From: Streptomyces sp. NBC_00236
GTDB taxonomy: Bacteria > Actinomycetota > Actinomycetes > Streptomycetales > Streptomycetaceae
DNA length: 64,000 bases
Direction of reading: 5' to 3'
Assembly (NCBI RefSeq): GCF_036195045.1
Contig: NZ_CP108100.1
Span: 3,286,001 to 3,350,000, forward strand
The notes under the pieces were generated by a model. The model was not told the DNA's origin. It saw only the letters and a program-made list of their open reading frames with translations, and did not search any database. A program made the translations under genes and the position numbers. Shown in pieces: positions 58,132 through 64,000 of the stretch. The first letter of the stretch is position 1, and each line of letters starts with the position of its first letter.

Positions 58132-59403
58132 GTGAGCGCCGCGACCGGAACCGGCTACCCGCTGCCCTCGCTCGGGGCCGAGGGCCCGTTCGTCGAACTC
58201 GACCAGGACTACCCCTGGGACCTGAGCACGGCCGAACAGCAGCCCGTCTGGGGCGACCCCGTACAGGCCGCGGCCATGCGCGCCGAACTGGCCCGGCTGC
58301 CGGGCCTGGTCACCTGGGAGGAGGTACGCCTGCTGCGCACCCTGCTCGCCGAGGCCGCGGCCGGACAGTACCTGGTGGTCCAGGCGGGGGACTGCGCCGA
58401 GGACCCCGCGGAGTGCGAACCCTGGGCAGTCATGCGCAAGGCCGGCCTGATCGACGCGCTGGCCGGTGTCATGGTGGCCGGCACCGGCAAACCGGTCGTC
58501 CGCATCGGACGCATCGCCGGCCAGTTCGCCAAGCCCCGCAGCGCGACCACCGAGACCGTCGACGGCGTCGAACTGCCCGTCTACCGGGGCCATCTGGTCA
58601 ACGGGCCCGAACCGACCCCCGCCGCCCGGCGGGCCGATCCGACGCGGATGCTGGACTGCTACCACGCGGCGTTCCGCGCCGTCACCTACCTGCGACAGCG
58701 CACCAGCGCCTGGATGCCGCCCACCGGCGCCCCCGTGTGGACCAGCCACGAGGCGCTCGTCTTCGACTACGAACTTCCCCTGCTGCGCCGCACCGTCACC
58801 GGTGACACCCTGCTGGCCTCCACCCACCTGCCGTGGATCGGCGAGCGGACCCGGCAGCCCGACGGCCCGCACGCCATGATGCTGGCGCAGGTGGCCAACC
58901 CGGTGGCGTGCAAGGTCGGACCCACGACCCGGCCGGAGGACCTGCTCGCCCTGTGCGCCCGCCTCGACCCGGGCCGCGAGCCCGGCCGCCTCACCCTCAT
59001 CGCCCGCATGGGCGCCGGGGCGGTCGCGACCGCGCTGCCGCCGCTCGTCGCGGCCGTACGCGAGGCCGGTCACCGCGTCGTCTGGCTGAGCGATCCCATG
59101 CACGGCAACACCGCCACCTCGCCCGCCGGGACGAAGGTCCGCCCGGTGACCGCGATCGTCGCCGAGGTCCGCGGCTTCCTGAAGGCGGTCACCGAGGCCG
59201 GCGGAACGCCCGCCGGCCTGCACCTGGAGACGACCCCGCACGACGTCACCGAATGCGTCTGGGGAGACGACCTCTCGGGAGTGGACGCCGCCCACGGCGC
59301 CCGCGGACCGTCCCGCCCCCTCCTGTCCTCCCACTGCGACCCCCGCCTCAACCCGGCGCAGGCCGTGGAAGTGGCCCGCGTGTGGGCGAACCCGCCCGCA
59401 TGA
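58132..59403 (+). CDS. 3-deoxy-7-phosphoheptulonate (DAHP) synthase, class II
   Basis: First enzyme of the shikimate pathway, condensing PEP and erythrose 4-phosphate in a metal-dependent reaction, 423 residues. GTG 58132 with GGAGG upstream. QAGDCAEDPAE (Cys88, metal ligand), GRIAGQFAKPRSATTE, KVGPTTRPEDLL, ARMGAGAV, VVWLSDPMHGNT and HLETTPHDVTECVWGDD are class II motifs. It is slightly shorter than housekeeping AroG-type proteins and resembles PhzC-like copies in antibiotic clusters, usually insensitive to feedback. It supplies an aromatic precursor. Confidence 0.95.
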   Translation: MSAATGTGYPLPSLGAEGPFVELDQDYPWDLSTAEQQPVWGDPVQAAAMRAELARLPGLVTWEEVRLLRTLLAEAAAGQYLVVQAGDCAEDPAECEPWAVMRKAGLIDALAGVMVAGTGKPVVRIGRIAGQFAKPRSATTETVDGVELPVYRGHLVNGPEPTPAARRADPTRMLDCYHAAFRAVTYLRQRTSAWMPPTGAPVWTSHEALVFDYELPLLRRTVTGDTLLASTHLPWIGERTRQPDGPHAMMLAQVANPVACKVGPTTRPEDLLALCARLDPGREPGRLTLIARMGAGAVATALPPLVAAVREAGHRVVWLSDPMHGNTATSPAGTKVRPVTAIVAEVRGFLKAVTEAGGTPAGLHLETTPHDVTECVWGDDLSGVDAAHGARGPSRPLLSSHCDPRLNPAQAVEVARVWANPPA

Positions 59404-59486
59404 GATTCCGGCACCCGCGGCAGGCCCGGCAGCCCGCTGGGCAAGCCCCCCGCGTGTGCCACCCCCTAGGAAAGGAACACACCACC

Positions 59487-59819
59487 ATGACCGAGACCGT
59501 CATCCGCGCCGAGGACGGCGCGGCCTTCATGATCAACGTCTTCGACGTCGCCCCCGAGAACCAGAAGGAACTCGCCGAGCTGATGAGCGAGTGCGCCGAC
59601 AAGTACATCCGGCACCACACGGGATGCCTCTCGGTGAACCTCCTCACCAGCAATGACGGCAAGCGGCTCCTCTACATCGCGCAGTGGCGCAGCAAGGCCG
59701 ACATCAAGGCGGCGCTGAGCGACCCCGACATCCAGGCCGTCCGGGAGCGCGCGGCGGAGCTTGCCAAGCCCGACGCGCACGCCTACACGGTCTACGCGCT
59801 GCACCACCCGGAGAGCTGA
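59487..59819 (+). CDS. Antibiotic biosynthesis monooxygenase (ABM) domain protein
   Basis: Small dimeric ferredoxin-like protein of 110 residues, ATG 59487 after [69 protein letters not shown] contain the usual conserved Asn and Trp. ABM proteins oxidise anthrone-like phenols to quinones without cofactor, while others degrade or cyclise. It follows the DAHP synthase and precedes the 40-bp repeat array. Confidence 0.9.
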   Translation: MTETVIRAEDGAAFMINVFDVAPENQKELAELMSECADKYIRHHTGCLSVNLLTSNDGKRLLYIAQWRSKADIKAALSDPDIQAVRERAAELAKPDAHAYTVYALHHPES

Positions 59820-60121
59820 GACGCCGGAGCCCTCCAGCCGGAGCCGCCAGCCGGGCCCTTCGACCGGAGCCCTCCAACCGGAGCCTCCAGCCGGGCCCTT
59901 CAACCGGAGCCCTCCAGCCGGAGCCGCGAACCGGGCCCTTCAACCGGAGCCCTCCAGCCGGAGCCGCCGCGCGGGCCGCCGACCGTATCCACGGCCGGCG
60001 GCCCGCGCGCGACGGCCTGATCCGGCGTCCCACCGGGCGCCGCCCCCGCCCGTCCCGCCCCTCCCGCCCCTCCCGCCCCACCCCGTCCGAGCCGGTAGCC
60101 GCCGCAACCCGAGGGAGCACT
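59820..60121. repeat. 302-bp intergenic with four 40-bp tandem repeats
   Basis: Units begin at 59824, 59864, 59904 and 59944, each 40 bp, with at most a few differences; the last is partial. Each unit is built from three CCGGAGCC/CCGGGCCC-like sub-blocks. 40 bp is not divisible by 3, so it is non-coding. A short 9-bp repeat (CTCCCGCCC) follows near 60053-60080. A ribosome site GAGGGAG precedes metK at 60122. Confidence 0.9.
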
Positions 60122-61315
60122 GTGTCCCGTCGTCTGTTCACTTCCGAGTCCGTGACCGAGGGCCACCCCGACAAGATCGCCGACCAGATCAGCGACACCA
60201 TTCTCGATGCGCTGCTCCGCAGCGACCCGGCCTCCCGGGTCGCCGTGGAAACCCTGATCACCACCGGCCAGGTCCATGTGGCCGGCGAGGTCACGACCAC
60301 GGCGTACGCGCCGATCGCGCAACTGGTCCGCGACAAGATCCTCGAGATCGGCTACGACTCGTCCGCGAAGGGCTTCGACGGCGCCTCGTGCGGGGTCTCG
60401 GTCTCCATCGGAGCGCAGTCGCCCGACATCGCCCTCGGCATCGACGTGAAGGACGGCCGGGCCGATGACCTGGACGGCCAGGGCGCGGGCGACCAGGGCC
60501 TCATGTTCGGCTACGCCTGCGACGAGACACCGCAGTTGATGCCGTTGCCGATCCAGCTCGCCCACCGGCTGTCGGGCAGGCTGACGCAGGTGCGCAAGGA
60601 CGGCACCGTGCCCTACCTGCGGCCCGACGGCAAGACGCAGGTCACCATCGAGTACCGGGAGGGCCGCCCGTCCCGGCTCGACACCGTCGTCGTCTCCAGC
60701 CAGCACGCGGCCGGCGTCGATCTCGACGGGCTCCTCTCCCCCGACGTACGCCACCATGTCGTGGAGCCGGTCCTGGCGGAGCTCGCCGCACAGGGCACGA
60801 AGCTGGAGACCGACCACTACCGGCTGCTGGTCAACCCGACCGGCCGCTTCGAGATCGGCGGGCCGATGGGCGACGCCGGACTGACCGGCCGCAAGATCAT
60901 CATCGACACGTACGGCGGCATGGCACGCCACGGCGGCGGCGCCTTCTCCGGCAAGGACCCCTCGAAGGTGGACCGTTCCGCCGCGTACGCCATGCGCTGG
61001 GTCGCCAAGAACGTCGTCGCCGCCGGACTCGCCACACGCTGCGAGGTACAGGTCGCGTACGCGATAGGCAGGGCCGAACCGGTCGGGCTCTTCGTCGAGA
61101 CCTTCGGCACGGCCGCGGTGGACGAGAGCAGGATCGGCGCCGCCATCGGCGACGTCTTCGACCTGCGCCCGGCCGCCATCATCCGCGATCTCGACCTGCT
61201 GCGCCCGGTCTACGCGCAGACCGCCGCGTACGGGCACTTCGGCCGCGAACTGCCCGACTTCACCTGGGAACGGACGGACCGGACGGACGCCCTGCGCACG
61301 GCTGCGGGGCTGTGA
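60122..61315 (+). CDS. metK: S-adenosylmethionine synthetase
   Basis: Makes SAM from ATP and methionine. 397 residues, GTG 60122. [40 protein letters not shown], the loop [19 protein letters not shown] and a terminal GYFGR-like HFGREL show the full family. Inside an apparent biosynthetic operon, so it is likely a second copy for methylation demand rather than the housekeeping metK, but this is inference. It begins the metK-adoK-metF set. Confidence 0.95.
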   Translation: MSRRLFTSESVTEGHPDKIADQISDTILDALLRSDPASRVAVETLITTGQVHVAGEVTTTAYAPIAQLVRDKILEIGYDSSAKGFDGASCGVSVSIGAQSPDIALGIDVKDGRADDLDGQGAGDQGLMFGYACDETPQLMPLPIQLAHRLSGRLTQVRKDGTVPYLRPDGKTQVTIEYREGRPSRLDTVVVSSQHAAGVDLDGLLSPDVRHHVVEPVLAELAAQGTKLETDHYRLLVNPTGRFEIGGPMGDAGLTGRKIIIDTYGGMARHGGGAFSGKDPSKVDRSAAYAMRWVAKNVVAAGLATRCEVQVAYAIGRAEPVGLFVETFGTAAVDESRIGAAIGDVFDLRPAAIIRDLDLLRPVYAQTAAYGHFGRELPDFTWERTDRTDALRTAAGL

Positions 61316-61316
61316 C

Positions 61317-62294
61317 ATGCGGATCGCCGTCACCGGCTCCATCGCCACCGACCACCTGATGGTCTTCCCCGGACGCTTCGAGGAGCAGCTCCTGGCCGGC
61401 CAACTCGGCCATATCTCGCTGTCGTTCCTCGTCGACACCCTCGACATCCGGCACGGCGGCGTGGCCGCCAACATCGCGTACGGCCTGGCCCGTCTCGGCC
61501 ACCGGCCGCTACTCGTGGGGGCGGTGGGCCGGGACTTCGAGGCACACCACGCCCATCTCGCCTCGCTGGGCGTCGACATGGCCGCGGTCCGCGTATCGGA
61601 GAGCAGGCACACCGCACGGTTCATCTGCACCACCGACGCCTCGGACAACCAGCTCGCCTCGTTCTACGCCGGGGCCATGGCCGAGGCCTCGGCCATCGAC
61701 CTCGCCGACGTCCTGCGCGGCAACCCCGGGATCGACTTCGTGCACATCGGTGCCGACGACCCCGCCGCGATGTCCCGCCACACGCGGGCCTGCCGCACGC
61801 TGGGCATGCCGTTCGCGGCCGACCCCTCACAACAACTGGCCCGGCTGGACGGCCCCACCATCCGCGAACTGGTCCACGGCGCGGAGCTGTTGTTCACCAA
61901 CGCGTACGAGCGGGCGCTCCTGCTCGACAAGACCGGCTGGCACGAGCGGGACGTCCTGGACCGGGTCGGCACCTGGATCACCACCCGGGGCGCCGAGGGC
62001 AGCCGCATCGACCGCCGCGGCGAGCCCACCGTCGAGGTCGAGGCCGTGCCCACCACGAAGGCCGTGGACCCCACGGGTGTCGGTGACGCGTTCCGCGCCG
62101 GGTACCTGTCCGCGACCGGCCGCGGGCACGACGCGGTGGGTGCCGCCAGGGCCGGATCCGCCCTGGCCACCCTCGCCCTGCGGAACCTGGGACCGCAGAC
62201 GTACGAGCCGGACCCCGGCCTGCTGGAGACCGCACCGGCCCCGGCCCGCAGCGGTCCCGGCGCGGCGGCGCCGGTCGCGGGAGCAGCGCGATGA
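61317..62294 (+). CDS. adoK: PfkB-family carbohydrate kinase, probable adenosine kinase
   Basis: Ribokinase-fold kinase of 325 residues, ATG 61317, 1 nt after the metK stop. [43 protein letters not shown] (nucleoside site) and [16 protein letters not shown] (catalytic Asp, PfkB signature 2). It matches the actinobacterial adenosine kinase group. It removes adenosine formed from SAH, pulling the SAM cycle forward. Its gene overlaps metF by 4 bp. Confidence 0.92.
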   Translation: MRIAVTGSIATDHLMVFPGRFEEQLLAGQLGHISLSFLVDTLDIRHGGVAANIAYGLARLGHRPLLVGAVGRDFEAHHAHLASLGVDMAAVRVSESRHTARFICTTDASDNQLASFYAGAMAEASAIDLADVLRGNPGIDFVHIGADDPAAMSRHTRACRTLGMPFAADPSQQLARLDGPTIRELVHGAELLFTNAYERALLLDKTGWHERDVLDRVGTWITTRGAEGSRIDRRGEPTVEVEAVPTTKAVDPTGVGDAFRAGYLSATGRGHDAVGAARAGSALATLALRNLGPQTYEPDPGLLETAPAPARSGPGAAAPVAGAAR

Positions 62295-63250
62295 CCACCG
62301 CCCCGGCGGCCGTTGCCCGTCCACCCGTCGTCGCATCGCCCGGGGCCCGGCCGTCCGTGGCGGAGATCCTGGCGGCCGGAGTGCGCTCGTACTCCTTCGA
62401 GTTCTTCCCGCCCCGTACGGAGAAGGGCGAGCGCCTCCTGTGGGAGGCGTTACGCCGCGTCGAGGCGGTGCACCCCTCGTTCGTCTCGGTCACATACGGC
62501 GCGGGCGGCTCCTCGCGCGCCCGCACCGTCCACGTCACCCGGCGCATCGCGGAGGAGACCACGCTCCGGCCGGTCGCCCACCTCACCGCCGTCGGCCACG
62601 ACGTGGCCGAGCTCCGCCGGATCATCGGCGCTTACGCCGACGCCGGCATCCGGGACATCCTCGCCCTGCGCGGTGACCCTCCCGGTGACCCGCGCGGGAC
62701 CTGGACACCGCACCCGCGGGGACTCCGGCACGCCGCCGACCTGGTGCGGCTGATCCGTACCTGCGGCGACTTCTCCATCGGGGTGGCGGCCTTCCCGGAG
62801 CGCCACCCCCGCTCCGGGAGCTGGGACGACGACATCCGGCACTTCACCGCGAAGTGCCGGGCAGGCGCCGACTACGCCCTCACGCAGATGTTCTTCCGCG
62901 CCGAGGACTACCTCCGCCTGCGCGACCGGCTCCTGGCCGCGGGCTGCGACACCCCGGTCATCCCGGCGATCATGCCCGCCACCGACGTACGCCAGATCCG
63001 CCGGTTCGCCGAACTCAGCGACGCCACGTTCCCCGACGACCTCGCCGCCCGCCTGGACGCGGCCCGCCACGATCCCGCCCTGGCCCACCGCATAGGGGTG
63101 GACCACGCCACCGGCCTCGCCCAGACCCTCCTGGAAGCGGAGGCGCCGGGGCTGCACTACATCACCCTCAACCACTCCACGGCCGCTCTGGACATCCACG
63201 GCCGACTGCGCCTGCCCGGCGCGCCGCAACCTCACACCCCTCCCGGCTGA
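62291..63250 (+). CDS. metF: 5,10-methylenetetrahydrofolate reductase
   Basis: FAD TIM-barrel enzyme of 319 residues making 5-methyl-THF for methionine regeneration. [15 protein letters not shown] near residue 38, [29 protein letters not shown] and [13 protein letters not shown] are all typical. The Leu codon TTA is at 62450-62452 (frame verified from ATG 62291). Together with metK and adoK it completes a SAM supply cassette, lacking only SAH hydrolase and methionine synthase here. Confidence 0.94.
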   Translation: MTTAPAAVARPPVVASPGARPSVAEILAAGVRSYSFEFFPPRTEKGERLLWEALRRVEAVHPSFVSVTYGAGGSSRARTVHVTRRIAEETTLRPVAHLTAVGHDVAELRRIIGAYADAGIRDILALRGDPPGDPRGTWTPHPRGLRHAADLVRLIRTCGDFSIGVAAFPERHPRSGSWDDDIRHFTAKCRAGADYALTQMFFRAEDYLRLRDRLLAAGCDTPVIPAIMPATDVRQIRRFAELSDATFPDDLAARLDAARHDPALAHRIGVDHATGLAQTLLEAEAPGLHYITLNHSTAALDIHGRLRLPGAPQPHTPPG

Positions 63251-63299
63251 TCGATCGAACCAGCGCCGGGCGCAGGGTCAGCCATCGGCGCAACGCGAA

Positions 63300-63331
63300 G
63301 ATCCCGCCCGATCTTTCGATCGGACGGGATC
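63300..63331 (+). terminator. Terminator at the end of the metF operon
   Basis: A 14-bp stem, 63300-63313 with 63318-63331, with one mismatch (63307/63324) and a TTTC loop, starting 49 bp after the metF stop. Confidence 0.8.
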
Positions 63332-63370
63332 TCGTCACCATTCCTGAGCTGACTCAAGAACAGTCGCAGG

Positions 63371-63444
63371 TGGACCTGTGGGGATTTGAACCCCAGACCC
63401 CCTCGATGCGAACGAGGTGCGCTACCAGACTGCGCCACAGGCCC
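63371..63444 (-). tRNA. tRNA-Ala (CGC anticodon)
   Basis: Reads GGGCCTG (5' acceptor) to CAGGTCC (3'), plus discriminator A. The acceptor stem pairs seven of seven, with one G-U. D-arm GCGC...GCGC, anticodon stem CCTCG/CGAGG with loop TTCGCAT giving anticodon CGC, and T-arm TGGGG-TTCAAAT-CCCCA. No encoded CCA. It lies beyond the metF terminator and marks the edge of the accessory cluster. Confidence 0.93.
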
Positions 63445-63542
63445 TTGCAACGAGTGAAACTTTAGCACCCCGACCGGGGTGCTCGGAAATCCATTCCGTG
63501 CTGGTCAGCCGAGTCGGCGTCGCAGCGGGCGGAGTGGCCGTC

Positions 63543-64000
63543 TCACTCGTTGGCCGCGCGGGGCCGGTCGTCCTCGTCGTACTGGTCGAAGAGCGGGGTC
63601 CGGCCCCGGTCGCGGGCGCGGCGGGACTGGGCGGAGCGCTGGCGGGGCGCCGGGTCCACCGGGGGTGCCGCGGGCTGCGGGGTGGCCGGCTGGGCGGGTT
63701 CGGCGGCGGAGGAGCGGGCCGCGCTCCAGGTCTCCGGGTTGCCGACCTCGATGCCGCCCGTGGCACGCGGGGCGACCGGGGCCGTGACGTAGGTCGGCAG
63801 CGGGACCGGAACGGGCTCCCAGCTGTCGCCCTGGACCCGGCCGCGCTCGCGCTGCTGGTCGACCCACTCCGCGTGGTCCGTCTGCTCGACCAGGGCGCGG
63901 CGGCCCGCCTCCTGCGGCGAGACCGTGGGCTCGGGCGCGGGGTGGCGGGCTTCGGGGTCCTCGTCGGCGTCGGCGGGGGCCGTCGCGGCCGGCTGGTGCC
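63543..64000 (-). CDS. C-terminal part of a Pro/Ala-rich protein (5' end outside window)
   Basis: An open frame runs from beyond base 64000 to a TGA at 63543-63545. The visible 152 residues include QEAGRRALVEQTDHAEWVDQ, RERGRVQGDSWEPVPVPLPT, GGIEVGNPETWSAAR, a Pro/Ala/Gln linker and the end LFDQYDEDDRPRAANE. Low-complexity, no membrane segment in this part. It looks like the disordered cytoplasmic tail of a membrane or division-associated protein, an inference; the family is not recognised. Confidence 0.7.
   Translation of the reverse strand, partial: HQPAATAPADADEDPEARHPAPEPTVSPQEAGRRALVEQTDHAEWVDQQRERGRVQGDSWEPVPVPLPTYVTAPVAPRATGGIEVGNPETWSAARSSAAEPAQPATPQPAAPPVDPAPRQRSAQSRRARDRGRTPLFDQYDEDDRPRAANE

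Noticed and set aside
59820..60121. Repeat protein coded in the 40-bp array
   Set aside because: The 40-bp period shifts frame in every copy, so no repeated peptide would result.

Overview
This window is high-GC actinomycete chromosome, almost certainly Streptomyces. The evidence is the dense GC-rich coding with frequent GTG starts and ATGA start/stop overlaps, the core gene order ispE, rsmA, DUF348/G5 protein, tatD, rsmI, pmt, PBP, and an SsgA-family sporulation protein. REGION 1 (1-13.4 kb) is conserved core. It holds an ABC-F ATPase cut by the left edge, a lipoprotein, a YefM/YoeB toxin-antitoxin pair with a clear operator, isoprenoid and rRNA-modification genes, a Pmt O-mannosyltransferase and a penicillin-binding protein. 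REGION 2 (13.5-17.1 kb) is a secreted polysaccharide-degradation unit: a DUF1996 protein and a glycoside hydrolase with a discoidin domain. Each is preceded by the same LacI-type palindrome, so they are probably co-regulated. REGION 3 (17-31 kb) holds an ECF sigma factor with its CU044_5270 partner, an SDR/serine-hydrolase pair, an ECF-type metal transporter (cbiMQO arrangement) behind a site resembling a Nur box, SsgE-like SALP, an MMPL exporter with its TetR regulator, and a tricorn-like protease. REGION 4 (31-48.5 kb) is accessory and catabolic: a DUF397 pseudogene, many small regulator/enzyme pairs, a translationally coupled SDR - alpha/beta hydrolase - Baeyer-Villiger monooxygenase operon with a divergent MerR gene, SAV2177-type methyltransferase, exonuclease III, a MarR-controlled hydrolase, and a decayed IS256-family transposase inside a 950-bp gene-free scar. 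REGION 5 (48.5-63.3 kb) looks like a specialised-metabolism or aromatic-compound cluster with no PKS or NRPS. It has two LysR regulators, FAD hydroxylase, VOC dioxygenase-like protein, MFS exporter, stand-alone acyl-AMP ligase, a protein I do not recognise, caffeoyl-CoA-type O-methyltransferase, class II DAHP synthase, ABM monooxygenase, and a terminal metK - adenosine kinase - metF operon that can supply and recycle S-adenosylmethionine. Three of its genes carry rare TTA leucine codons, which suggests bldA control. It stops at a terminator and a tRNA-Ala(CGC) gene. A partial core gene runs off the right edge. TWO THEMES recur outside the genes. The first is inverted-repeat operators between divergent regulator/target pairs. 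The second is short tandem duplications at gene 3' ends, several spanning the stop codon.
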